Assembly (NCBI RefSeq): GCF_035917455.1
Contig: NZ_CP109078.1
Location: forward strand, 7,796,001-7,860,000
Reading direction: 5' to 3'
From: Micromonospora sp. NBC_01796
GTDB taxonomy: Bacteria > Actinomycetota > Actinomycetes > Mycobacteriales > Micromonosporaceae
DNA: 64,000 nt
The position numbers and the translations under genes are program-made. Below, in pieces: positions 24,179-32,104 of this stretch. The notes beneath the pieces are model-generated. The model was not told the origin of the DNA. It worked only from the letters and a program-made list of their open reading frames with translations, and made no database searches. Positions within the stretch are counted from its first letter, which is position 1; the number at the start of each line of letters is the position of its first letter.

Positions 24179-26062
24179 TCAGGCCGGTCGGTCCGGGCGC
24201 CGGGCGAGCAGCGGCAGTGGTTTCGGCTCGACCAGCGGGGGCGGGTTGGCCGAGGCGGCGGTCCGGGTGAGCAGTGCCGCCAGCCCGGCCCTGGTGGCGA
24301 CCACCAGCAGGCGGTCGGTGCGGACCAGCGGTCGTCGGTCCGGCAGCGACCAGAGGGTCTGCCCGACCCGTCCGGTCCGGACCGCGATCAGCCGTACCTC
24401 GTGCGGCCGGCTGACCTCGGGGCAGAACTCGCCCTCGAGCGCCGACCCGGCGCCGACCGGTATCTCGGCGACCAGCAGAACCCGCCGCCCGACCGAGACC
24501 GTGTCGATCACCTCGCGGCCGAGCAACGCCGCGGCGAAGGCCGGCGCGGCCAGGTAGGAGACGCTGCGCGAGATGTTGATCCCGAACGACCGCCGGATCC
24601 GACCGGCGAACTCCTCGTCGAACAGCCGCAGCACCACCCGCAGCGGCGGTCGCGGGTCCGCCACCGGTCCGCCCCGGTCCTGGTCCGCCCGGTGTACGGA
24701 GCGCGCCAGCAGCGCGGTCTCCAGGTTCGTCACGTCGTCGGCGCAGAGCACCACCAGCGCCCGGCAGGTCTGCACCGACGCCGCCCGCAGCGTCTCGGCG
24801 CTGTTCGCGTTCCGGATCAGCACCGGGATGTCGAGGTCCCGTGCGACCTGCACGCCTCGGGCGTCGGCGGTCCGGTCGATGGCGACCACACCGATCCCGA
24901 GGGCGTGCAACTCCTCGACCACCCTGGTACCGATGTTGCCCAGCCCGACCACCACCACGTGACCGGAGATCGGCTCGGTGAGTACGCCGGCCGCGAGCGC
25001 CAGCCGGACGTTCACCACCAGCCCGACCAGCAGCACGGTGACGGTCGGGATCAGTGCCACCCCGGCGAGGACGAGGACGAGCTGGACGACCTGCTCCCCG
25101 GCCGACCCGGTGAGGTCGGCGTCGGCCCCACCGAGGGCGGTGACGGCGGTCAGGTAGGCGGCCTGCCAGAAACTCAGGTCGCGCAGCACGGTGAGGGTGC
25201 CTGTCCCGACGAGCAGCAGCCCGGCCACCGAGCCGAGGGCGAGTCGCAGCTTGCGGTCGAGCAGCAGCCTGGTGGTCCGCAGCGGGCGCCGCCGACGCCG
25301 CTTGACCGGCCGAGGTCGGGGACCGGTGACCCGCGCGAGTACGAGGTCCGCGTCGCCGTCCCGCTCCGGCAGGGTCACCGGTCCGGCCTGCCCGCCGGTG
25401 ACCGCCAGCCCGCAGAGGATGTCGTCCGGATCGGCGACCCGGTCCCGGTTCACCGCCATCAGCAACTCGTCGGGCAGCCGCACGTACCGTGGGGTGTCGT
25501 CGCCGAGCGCGGCGGCGACGAAGGCCGGCGCGGCGATCTCCGACCCGGACAGCACCTCGCAGTCGCCGAGCATCGCCGCGACGCCCTCACCGAGCACCGG
25601 GTTGAAGATCCGGACCACGATCCGGACGGTCGGGCTGACCTCGCGGGCCATCATCGCCGCGTCGACGTTCTCGATGTCGTCCCGTCCGACCAGCGCGAGT
25701 GCGGCGGCATGCTCCACCCCGGCGTGCCGGAGCACCTCCTGGCTGAGCCGGGGCGCGACGACAACCACCGGGCGCAGCGCCGGGTCGCCGTTCTCCGGGC
25801 GGAGCCCGGCGATGTCCGGCGCCTGGCCGGCGGACATGGATCCGAGGATCACGGTGACCGGCGCGTGGTAGGTGTCCATCAGCTCGGCGACCAGTCGGCG
25901 GGCGAGCGGATTGTCGCCCCAGACCACGAAGTGTCCGGCCCGCGCGGGCCCGGCCGGCTCCGGGGGCGCGCCGGTCCCGGACGGCTCCACTGCGGGCGGC
26001 GGGTCACCGGACACGGGTCGATGATAGGCAGGCCGGGCACGAGGTCCGGTCGGTCCGTCCAC
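24179..26062 (-). CDS. RCK-pore-RCK channel-like NAD-binding membrane protein
   Basis: Protein of 627 residues. A first TrkA-N/RCK domain starts near 43 (GHFVVWGDNPLARRLVAELM). A basic stretch KRRRRRP leads to a two-helix membrane unit (about 273-292 and 322-350) with a pore-loop-like segment between them. A second Rossmann RCK domain starts near 367 (GHVVVVGLGNIGTRVVEEL), followed by a TrkA-C-like region. The pore segment reads TAVTALGGAD, not the TVGYGD of potassium channels, so ion selectivity is unclear. Layout is reminiscent of CASTOR/POLLUX-type proteins, but with an RCK on both sides of the pore. The start could be GTG 26062 or GTG 26014; no ribosome binding site decides. Confidence 0.85.
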   Translation of the reverse strand: MDGPTGPRARPAYHRPVSGDPPPAVEPSGTGAPPEPAGPARAGHFVVWGDNPLARRLVAELMDTYHAPVTVILGSMSAGQAPDIAGLRPENGDPALRPVVVVAPRLSQEVLRHAGVEHAAALALVGRDDIENVDAAMMAREVSPTVRIVVRIFNPVLGEGVAAMLGDCEVLSGSEIAAPAFVAAALGDDTPRYVRLPDELLMAVNRDRVADPDDILCGLAVTGGQAGPVTLPERDGDADLVLARVTGPRPRPVKRRRRRPLRTTRLLLDRKLRLALGSVAGLLLVGTGTLTVLRDLSFWQAAYLTAVTALGGADADLTGSAGEQVVQLVLVLAGVALIPTVTVLLVGLVVNVRLALAAGVLTEPISGHVVVVGLGNIGTRVVEELHALGIGVVAIDRTADARGVQVARDLDIPVLIRNANSAETLRAASVQTCRALVVLCADDVTNLETALLARSVHRADQDRGGPVADPRPPLRVVLRLFDEEFAGRIRRSFGINISRSVSYLAAPAFAAALLGREVIDTVSVGRRVLLVAEIPVGAGSALEGEFCPEVSRPHEVRLIAVRTGRVGQTLWSLPDRRPLVRTDRLLVVATRAGLAALLTRTAASANPPPLVEPKPLPLLARRPDRPA

Positions 26063-26151
26063 CGAGGATCGTGCCGATCCGGAGTGTCATTTCGAGTTCG
26101 GGCCCCGGTCATCAGCCGGGTGAGAGGTGTTCAGCGCCGCCCGTGCTCCGC

Positions 26152-26586
26152 TCAGGATCTGCGGGCGGGGAGCCGATCCGTGCCGTCGTAGGCGGTCCGG
26201 GCCTGCTCGACCCGGCCCAGGTTCGCGTCGGACCACTGGGCGAGGGTGTGGAACAGGGGGGCCAGGCTGCGCCCGAGTTCGCTGATCTCGTACTCCACCC
26301 GGGGCGGAATCTCCGGGTGGTACGTCCGCACCACGAGACCGTCGCGTTCCAGTTGCCGCAGCCGCTGGGTGAGGACCTTCGGGGTGATGGTGGCGATCCG
26401 GCGTTCCAGCTCCACGAACCGCTGCCGGCCGTGCTCGTTGAGGGTCCAGAGGATCGGCGTGGTCCAGCGACTGAAGACGATGTCGACCACGGGCCCGATC
26501 GGGCAGGCCAGCTCGGGATCGCTCGCCGCGTTCGGGCGGGTGACGTCGCCGCCCATGCCGGGCCGTGCGTCGCCGGAGCCACTCAT
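26152..26586 (-). CDS. HxlR-family transcriptional regulator
   Basis: Winged-helix regulator of 144 residues. Core: CPIGPVVDIVFSRWTTPILWTL, then FVELERRIATITPKVLTQRLRQLERDGLV and the wing YHPEIPPRVEYEISELGRSL. The usual HxlR N-terminal cysteine is present (Cys28), so redox sensing by a quinone or aldehyde is possible, as in YodB/HypR. It is divergent from the NmrA-like oxidoreductase gene, with a perfect palindrome between them, the normal layout for an HxlR repressor and its target. Confidence 0.93.
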   Translation of the reverse strand: MSGSGDARPGMGGDVTRPNAASDPELACPIGPVVDIVFSRWTTPILWTLNEHGRQRFVELERRIATITPKVLTQRLRQLERDGLVVRTYHPEIPPRVEYEISELGRSLAPLFHTLAQWSDANLGRVEQARTAYDGTDRLPARRS

Positions 26587-26614
26587 TGGATTCCCCCAGG
26601 GTAGTCACTTTCCT

Positions 26615-26626
26615 GTAGGTACCTAC
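26615..26626. promoter_or_regulatory. Candidate HxlR operator, palindrome GTAGGTACCTAC
   Basis: Perfect 12-bp palindrome in the 155-base divergent region between the HxlR gene and the NmrA-like oxidoreductase gene, 28 bases before the HxlR start. HxlR-family sites are typically TAC/GTA-rich palindromes, which fits. Confidence 0.6.
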
Positions 26627-26741
26627 TATACCGAGGCTGTTAGCTTCGCTGGGTCACGGCGATGACCTGGGTCTTCGCCGCTGATCCGGCGCCGCCCACC
26701 GGTGGTGTCGGCACCCGAACGGGGAAGACTGGGAGCTGTTC

Positions 26742-27581
26742 ATGATCGTGGTAGCGGGAGCGACCGGAAACGTCGGCCGACCACTCGTAGCGGCACTGAG
26801 CGCGGCCGGTGAGCAGGTGACGGCAGTCTCGCGGGGCACGGCCGATCCGGCAACACCCCCGGGGGTACGTCACCGAGCGGCCGACCTGGCCGAACCGGAG
26901 ACCCTCCGACCGGTGCTGGACGGGGCCGACGCGCTGTACCTCCTCGTCTCCGGCGCCGGGGCGCACCTCGACCCGTACAAGATCCTCGACGTCGCGAAGG
27001 CGGGCGGGGTGCGTCGCGTGGTCCTGCAGTCCTCCCAGGCCGCCGGCACCCGACCGGCGTCCGTGTCCCATGCACCGCTGCTGCGGATCGAGGACGCGCT
27101 GCGGCAGTCGGGGCTGGACTGGACCATCCTGCGACCGGGCGGCTTCGACTCCAACGCCTTCGCCTGGGCCGACGGGATCCGGGACCGGCGGACGGTAGCC
27201 GCCCCGTTCGGCGACGTGGGGCTGCCGACCATCGACCCCGTCGACATCGCCGAGGTCGCGGCCGTGGTGCTGCGCGACCGCGGCCACACCGGTCGGACGT
27301 ACGAGCTGACCGGGCCGGCACCGGTCTCGTCCCGCGAGCGGGCTCGGGCGATCGGTGACGCGCTCGGTACGCCCGTACGGTTCGTCGAACAGAGCCGGGA
27401 CGAGGCGCGGGCCCAGATGCTGCGGTTCATGCCCGAGCCGGTCGTGGACGGGACCCTCGCCATCCTCGGCGAGCCCACGCCCGCCGAGCAGCAGGTCAGC
27501 CCGGCCGTCGAGCAGGTCCTCGCCCGAAAGCCCCGCACCTTCGCCGACTGGGCCGCCCGCAACATCGACGCGTTCCGCTGA
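26742..27581 (+). CDS. NmrA-like NAD(P)-binding oxidoreductase (atypical SDR)
   Basis: Protein of 279 residues with the atypical SDR glycine motif VVAGATGNVGRPLV at 3-16 and the NmrA/QorB-type features VVLQSSQA and WTILRPGGFDSN. There is no canonical YxxxK pair, as in NmrA and quinone-reductase-like (QOR2) members. ATG 26742 has GGGAGC upstream. Divergent from the HxlR regulator. HxlR/QOR2-type pairs are commonly induced by quinones or electrophiles, so a detoxifying reductase or a redox sensor is the likely role. Confidence 0.9.
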   Translation: MIVVAGATGNVGRPLVAALSAAGEQVTAVSRGTADPATPPGVRHRAADLAEPETLRPVLDGADALYLLVSGAGAHLDPYKILDVAKAGGVRRVVLQSSQAAGTRPASVSHAPLLRIEDALRQSGLDWTILRPGGFDSNAFAWADGIRDRRTVAAPFGDVGLPTIDPVDIAEVAAVVLRDRGHTGRTYELTGPAPVSSRERARAIGDALGTPVRFVEQSRDEARAQMLRFMPEPVVDGTLAILGEPTPAEQQVSPAVEQVLARKPRTFADWAARNIDAFR

Positions 27582-27658
27582 CCCACCCGCCCTTCCCGAA
27601 GACGCTCCCGCACCGGACGGGTACCCGACGACCGCTCGTCCGGTGCAAGAGTGGGCGC

Positions 27659-28102
27659 ATGGCGATCACCATTCGGGAGGCCGTGCAGGCGGATCTGCCG
27701 GCACTGCTGGCCCTGTACGGGGAACTGCATCCGAACGACACCCCGCTCCCGCCCGATCGGGCCGGGTCGATCTGGCGGGAGATCACCGCACAGTTCGGGC
27801 GTACGGTCCTGCTCGCCGAGGTGGACGGGGCGCCCGCCGGCACGCTCGACTGCACGGTGCTGCCGAACCTGACCCGGGGCGGGCGGGCGTTCATGCTGGT
27901 GGAGAACGTCGTGGTGGCCGCGTCCGTACGCCGTCTGGGGGTCGGCCGGGAGTTGCTCGCGGCGGCGGTCGACCGGGCCCGGTTGGTCAACTGTTACAAG
28001 ATCCAGTTGCTCTCGCGGCTGAGCCGGGACGAGGCGCACGTCTTCTACGAGTCGTGCGGGTTCCGGCAGATCGCCGCGGGTTTCCGCCGATACCTGGACT
28101 GA
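27659..28102 (+). CDS. GNAT-family N-acetyltransferase
   Basis: Protein of 147 residues with one GNAT domain. ITIREAVQADLPALLALY opens the fold; the acetyl-CoA loop is VVAASVRRLGVGRELLAAAV (the Q/RxxGxG/A pattern reads RRLGVG), and AHVFYESCGFRQI is the C-terminal signature. Substrate not predictable. It stands alone between the NmrA-like gene and serA. Its coding bias is normal for the region. Confidence 0.93.
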   Translation: MAITIREAVQADLPALLALYGELHPNDTPLPPDRAGSIWREITAQFGRTVLLAEVDGAPAGTLDCTVLPNLTRGGRAFMLVENVVVAASVRRLGVGRELLAAAVDRARLVNCYKIQLLSRLSRDEAHVFYESCGFRQIAAGFRRYLD

Positions 28103-28240
28103 AACGGCCGGTTGCGGGGGCGTGAACGGGACACCGGGGATCCAAGGGTCGGGACGGAGCGGACGACCCGTCGGAGCAACTCGACGCTGGACTAACCTTG
28201 GCCTCTGGTCGGGCTCTATGGCGCGCTCGCCGCTGATCAA

Positions 28241-28260
28241 CGCAACGGACCGCAACGGAC
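28241..28260. repeat. Tandem 10-bp direct repeat CGCAACGGAC x2
   Basis: Two exact copies back to back, 12 bases before the serA ATG, in its 5-prime leader. They lie where the ribosome would load. It may be chance, or an operator half-site pair. Confidence 0.5.
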
Positions 28261-28272
28261 GGAACAAAGATC

Positions 28273-29487
28273 ATGATCGACCAGGCCAAGACACGCGTCC
28301 TGCTGCTGGAGAACATTCACCCCGACGCGGTCACCCGGCTGGAGTCGGAGGGATTTCTCGTCGAGTCGCTGCGCAACGCGCTGGACGAGGACGAGCTGAT
28401 CGCCCGGATCGAGGGCGTGCACCTGCTCGGCATCCGCTCCAAGACGCAGGTCACCGCCCGGGTGCTGGCCGCCGCGCCGCAGCTCGTCGGCGTCGGGGCG
28501 TTCTGCATCGGCACCGACCAGATCGACCTGGCCGCCGCCTCCGCGGCCGGCATCGCGGCGTTCAACGCCCCGTTCTCCAACACCCGCAGCGTGGTCGAGC
28601 TGGCCCTGGCCGAGATCATCATGCTGGCCCGGCGGCTGCCCGAGAAGAACGCCGGCATGCACGCCGGGGTCTGGGACAAGGCGGCCAACGGCAGCCACGA
28701 GGTCCGCGGCCGGACGCTGGGCATCGTCGGGTACGGCAACATCGGCGCCCAGTTGTCGGTGCTCGCCGAGAACCTCGGCATGCAGGTCTACTTCTACGAC
28801 ACCGCCGACAAGCTCGCCCTCGGCAACGCCAAGCGCTGCGACAGCCTGAACGAGCTGCTGGAGGTGGCCGAGACGGTCACCCTGCACGTGGACGGCCGGC
28901 CGGGCAACAGCGGCTTCTTCGGCGAGGAACAGTTCGCCCGGATGCGCCCCCGCAGCCTCTTCCTGAACCTGTCCCGGGGCTTTGTCATCGACTACGCCGC
29001 CCTGCGCGACCACCTGGTCAGCGGGCACCTGGCCGGCGCCGGCATCGACGTGTTCCCGCACGAGCCCAAGGGTCGGGGCGACGAGTTCACCTCGGAGCTG
29101 CGCGGCCTGCCGAACGTGATCCTCACCCCGCACATCGGCGGGTCGACCGAGGAGGCGCAGGCCGACATCGGCGGGTTCGTGGCCAACAAGCTGGCCCAGT
29201 TCGTCAGCGAGGGCAACACCACGCTGAGCGTGAACCTGCCCGCTATCCAGCTCCCGGCGGCAACCGGGACCCACCGGATCGCCCACACGCACCACAACAT
29301 GCCGGGTGTGCTCGCCCAGGTGAACAGCATCCTGGCCGAGCACGCGGTGAACATCGAGGGCCAGCTGCTCGGCACCCGGGGCGAGTACGGCTACCTGCTC
29401 ACCGACCTCGGCGCCGGTTACACCGAGGACGTCGTGCTGCAGTTGCGGGCGATGAGCCAGACGATCCGGCTGCGGGAACTGTCGTGA
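28273..29487 (+). CDS. serA: D-3-phosphoglycerate dehydrogenase (E. coli-type, C-terminal ACT)
   Basis: First step of serine biosynthesis: 3-phosphoglycerate to 3-phosphohydroxypyruvate. Length 404, matching the short E. coli-type SerA rather than the about 530-residue mycobacterial type. NAD motif VRGRTLGIVGYGNIGAQLSVLAENLG; catalytic Arg in FLNLSRGFVIDY, Glu in DVFPHEP, His in LTPHIGGSTEEAQ. The ACT domain (about 330-404; HNMPGVLAQVNSILAEHAVNIEGQ) allows serine feedback. E. coli SerA can also reduce 2-oxoglutarate to D-2-hydroxyglutarate, and the overlapping downstream gene encodes a FAD D-2-hydroxyacid dehydrogenase, which suggests a coupled cycle. The stop overlaps that gene as GTGA. Confidence 0.96.
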   Translation: MIDQAKTRVLLLENIHPDAVTRLESEGFLVESLRNALDEDELIARIEGVHLLGIRSKTQVTARVLAAAPQLVGVGAFCIGTDQIDLAAASAAGIAAFNAPFSNTRSVVELALAEIIMLARRLPEKNAGMHAGVWDKAANGSHEVRGRTLGIVGYGNIGAQLSVLAENLGMQVYFYDTADKLALGNAKRCDSLNELLEVAETVTLHVDGRPGNSGFFGEEQFARMRPRSLFLNLSRGFVIDYAALRDHLVSGHLAGAGIDVFPHEPKGRGDEFTSELRGLPNVILTPHIGGSTEEAQADIGGFVANKLAQFVSEGNTTLSVNLPAIQLPAATGTHRIAHTHHNMPGVLAQVNSILAEHAVNIEGQLLGTRGEYGYLLTDLGAGYTEDVVLQLRAMSQTIRLRELS

Positions 29488-30842
29488 GCGACCTCGAAGA
29501 GGACCTGAGGGCCATCGTCGGGCCGGCGCACCTGCTGGTCGACCCGGACCTGCGCGACGCGTACGAGACGGACTGGACCCGCCGGTTCTCCGGGACCGCG
29601 CGTTGTGTGGTCCGCCCGGCGGACACCGCGCAGGTGGCCGCCGTGGTCCGGACCTGCTCGGCGGCGGGTGTGCCGATCGTGGTCCAGGGCGGTAACACCG
29701 GCCTGGTCGGCGGCGGCGTGCCCGGCGGCGGCGAGGTGCTGGTCAGCCTGACCCGGTTGACCGGGCTGGAACCGGTCGACGACATCGAGGGCCAGGTCAC
29801 CGTCGGTGCCGGCGTCACCCTGGAGAAGCTCCAGGCGCACGCCCGCCCGGCCGGACTGGACGTCGGCGTCGATCTGGCCGCCCGCTCGTCGGCGACCATC
29901 GGCGGCATGGTCGCGACCAACGCCGGTGGCATCCGGGTGCTGCGCTACGGCAGCATGCGCGACCAGCTCACCGGCCTGGAGGCGGTACTCCCCGACGGCA
30001 CGGTGATCACCAGGCTCGCCGGCCTGGCCAAGGACAACACCGGGTACGACCTGACCCAGTTGCTCGCCGGCAGCGAGGGCACCCTGGCGATCATCACCCG
30101 GGTACGCCTGCGCCTGGTCCCGCTGCTGCCCGCCCGGGCGGTGGCCCTGGTCGCCGTCGACGGCACCGACGCCGCGCTCACCCTGCTCGCCGCCGCCCGC
30201 GGTCGCCTCTCGACCCTCGCCGCGGCCGAGATCTGCTTTCCCGAGGGCATGGACCTGGTCCGGTCCTATGGCCGCCTGCCCGCCCCGTTCGACACCGACT
30301 ATGCGGCGTACGTGCTGCTGGAGTGTGCCGGGCACGCCGATCCGACCGACGAGTTGCTGGACATGCTCGGCGACTGCGCGGCCGTCGAGGATGCCACGGT
30401 GGCCTCGGACGCGGCCGGTCGGGCGCGGCTGTGGGCGTACCGGGAGACGCACACCGAGGCGATCAACACGGCGGGTGTGCCGACCAAGCTCGACATCTGC
30501 GTACCCCTGCGCGAGTTGGCCGGGTTGGTCGCGGTCCTGCCGGAGACGGTCGAAGCGGTCGCGCCGGGTGCCCGCACGATCCTCTTCGGTCACCTCGGTG
30601 AGGGCAACCTGCACGTCAACGTGCTGGGCGCGGGTGACCTGGCCGAGCAGGTGACGGACGCGGTGCTCCGGCAGGTCGCGGCCCGGCGCGGCAGCATCAG
30701 CTCTGAACACGGTGTCGGTCGGGCGAAGGCCGAGTGGCTGTCGCTGTCCCGCTCTCCCGAGGAGATCGACGTCCTGCGCCGGATCAAGTCCGCCCTGGAT
30801 CCGGCCGGTCTGCTCAACCCCGGCGTCCTGCTCTCGAAGTAG
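29484..30842 (+). CDS. FAD-linked D-2-hydroxyacid dehydrogenase (D-2-hydroxyglutarate dehydrogenase-like)
   Basis: Protein of 452 residues of the GlcD/D2HGDH/D-lactate dehydrogenase flavoprotein group. The FAD_binding_4 domain includes VPIVVQGGNTGLVGGGVPGGG and RSSATIGGMVATNAGGIRVLRYG; the C-terminal domain has the GHLGEGNLHVN metal/substrate motif and SSEHGVGRAK. The GTG at 29484 overlaps the serA stop, so the much longer open frame upstream is rejected. Being coupled to serA argues for oxidation of D-2-hydroxyglutarate (regenerating 2-oxoglutarate and pulling the serA reaction forward), as described for Pseudomonas; glycolate or D-lactate remain possible. No membrane segment. Confidence 0.93.
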   Translation: MSDLEEDLRAIVGPAHLLVDPDLRDAYETDWTRRFSGTARCVVRPADTAQVAAVVRTCSAAGVPIVVQGGNTGLVGGGVPGGGEVLVSLTRLTGLEPVDDIEGQVTVGAGVTLEKLQAHARPAGLDVGVDLAARSSATIGGMVATNAGGIRVLRYGSMRDQLTGLEAVLPDGTVITRLAGLAKDNTGYDLTQLLAGSEGTLAIITRVRLRLVPLLPARAVALVAVDGTDAALTLLAAARGRLSTLAAAEICFPEGMDLVRSYGRLPAPFDTDYAAYVLLECAGHADPTDELLDMLGDCAAVEDATVASDAAGRARLWAYRETHTEAINTAGVPTKLDICVPLRELAGLVAVLPETVEAVAPGARTILFGHLGEGNLHVNVLGAGDLAEQVTDAVLRQVAARRGSISSEHGVGRAKAEWLSLSRSPEEIDVLRRIKSALDPAGLLNPGVLLSK

Positions 30843-30850
30843 CGCAGACC

Positions 30851-31459
30851 GTGGCGAACCGGTTCCTGCACCTGGCCCGGCACGGCGAGGCGATCGACGA
30901 GGGCCGGCTCACCGAGGCCGGGCAGCAGCAGGCCAGGTTGTTGGGACGGCGGTTGGCGAACGTGCCGCTAACCGCCATCCACCACAGCCCACTCCCCCGC
31001 GCGGTCCACACCGCCGAGTTGATCGGTGAGTCCCTTCCGGACGTACCGTTGTGCGCCGAGGACGTGCTCGGCGACTACATCCCGCCGGTCCCCGACCCGG
31101 ACGCGCTGCCCGAGGTCTACACCCGTTTCCTCGACGGCGTCACCCCGACCGAGTACACCGACGGTGCCCGCCTCGCGGCAGCCGCGATCGAGCGGTACGC
31201 GCTGCCCGCCGTGTCCGAGCCAGCCGGGTCGGACACGCACGAGCTGATCGTGACGCACAACTTCCTGATCGGGTGGTTCATCCGGCACGCCCTCGACGCC
31301 CCCGACCACCGCTGGCTCGGACTCAACCAGAGCAACTGCGCCCTGACCACGATCCTCTACCGCCCGGATCGCCCGCCGGCCCTGGTCCGCTTCAACGACA
31401 TGTCCCACCTGCCGGCCGAACTGCGCTGGACCGGATTCCCGTCGGACCTGAACATCTAG
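30851..31459 (+). CDS. Histidine phosphatase superfamily protein
   Basis: Protein of 202 residues, phosphoglycerate-mutase-like fold. The catalytic LARHGEA is at residues 8-14 (phospho-His), TAIHHSPLPRAVHTAEL supplies the second Arg, and VTHNFLIGWFIRHAL holds the C-terminal catalytic His. The GTG at 30851 starts eight bases after the dehydrogenase stop; starts further upstream would lie inside that gene. It may be the third gene of the serA operon. Substrate unknown; a small-molecule phosphatase is most likely. Its end overlaps the convergent lipoprotein gene by four bases. Confidence 0.88.
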   Translation: MANRFLHLARHGEAIDEGRLTEAGQQQARLLGRRLANVPLTAIHHSPLPRAVHTAELIGESLPDVPLCAEDVLGDYIPPVPDPDALPEVYTRFLDGVTPTEYTDGARLAAAAIERYALPAVSEPAGSDTHELIVTHNFLIGWFIRHALDAPDHRWLGLNQSNCALTTILYRPDRPPALVRFNDMSHLPAELRWTGFPSDLNI

Positions 31460-32004
31460 CTGTTGTCGCAGCTCTCGGCGGCTTTCCGCTCGAAGGTCCG
31501 CCGCGACATGATCTCCGACTCGCGCCGGCTGACCGGGGCGAGCACGTCGTCCGCGCCGATCCGGCCCAGGTCATCGGTGGTGAAGTGCACCGGCGCCGAG
31601 TCCCGGCCACTGTGCCCGCTCAGGCTGTACCGGACTCCGGGTGTCAGCTCGGTCAGCGACACGGTCCGGGCCGACTGCCCCTCCGGGGGTTCGGAGGTCG
31701 GATCGCCGGTCTGCCACCCGACCGGGGGCGTACCGAACAGCGGCGCCTCGACCACCTCGCCGGCCGGTTCGCCGCTGACCCTCCACTCGACCAGCGTGTC
31801 GACCCTGCCCGTCGGGGTCGGCCGCGCGGTCTCGTCGTTCCGGTAGACGCTGATCTGGGCGAAGTCACCGCCGCAGGTCACCAGGATGGCCAGTGGTCGA
31901 TCGTCGCGCATCGCGAGCGCGGCCACCGGCTGCGATCCCGGTGTGCATGCCGTGAGCGTGCCGACGAGCAGTGCCGGCACCATCATGAGCTTTATTCCCC
32001 GCAT
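31456..32004 (-). CDS. Hypothetical lipoprotein
   Basis: Protein of 182 residues with a lipoprotein signal peptide: MRGIKLMMVPALLVGTLTAC, lipobox Cys at residue 20. The mature part (LAILVTCGGDFAQISVYRND, TLVEWRVSGEPAGEVVEAPLF, LTPGVRYSLSGHS) has alternating strands like a small immunoglobulin-like beta-sandwich. No family is recognised. It probably faces the cell wall. The stop overlaps the convergent phosphatase gene. It may be co-transcribed after the membrane protein gene 100 bases upstream on the same strand. Confidence 0.8.
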   Translation of the reverse strand: MRGIKLMMVPALLVGTLTACTPGSQPVAALAMRDDRPLAILVTCGGDFAQISVYRNDETARPTPTGRVDTLVEWRVSGEPAGEVVEAPLFGTPPVGWQTGDPTSEPPEGQSARTVSLTELTPGVRYSLSGHSGRDSAPVHFTTDDLGRIGADDVLAPVSRRESEIMSRRTFERKAAESCDNS

Positions 32005-32104
32005 GGTTCAACGGTGCCGACGTGAGATCACGACCGAACCTCGGCCCGGCGTCACTGACGACACACGAACATGGACCGTGTCGGACCTGCTCACCGGAAA
32101 CAGG

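Noticed and set aside
28187-28200. Iron-box-like GGACTAACCTTGG upstream of serA
   Set aside because: Only a half site matches; there is no inverted partner.
28122-29483. 454-codon extension upstream of the D-2-hydroxyacid dehydrogenase, out of frame with serA
   Set aside because: Antisense-free but Arg/Gly-rich shadow of serA; the GTG at 29484 overlaps the serA stop and begins the conserved domain.
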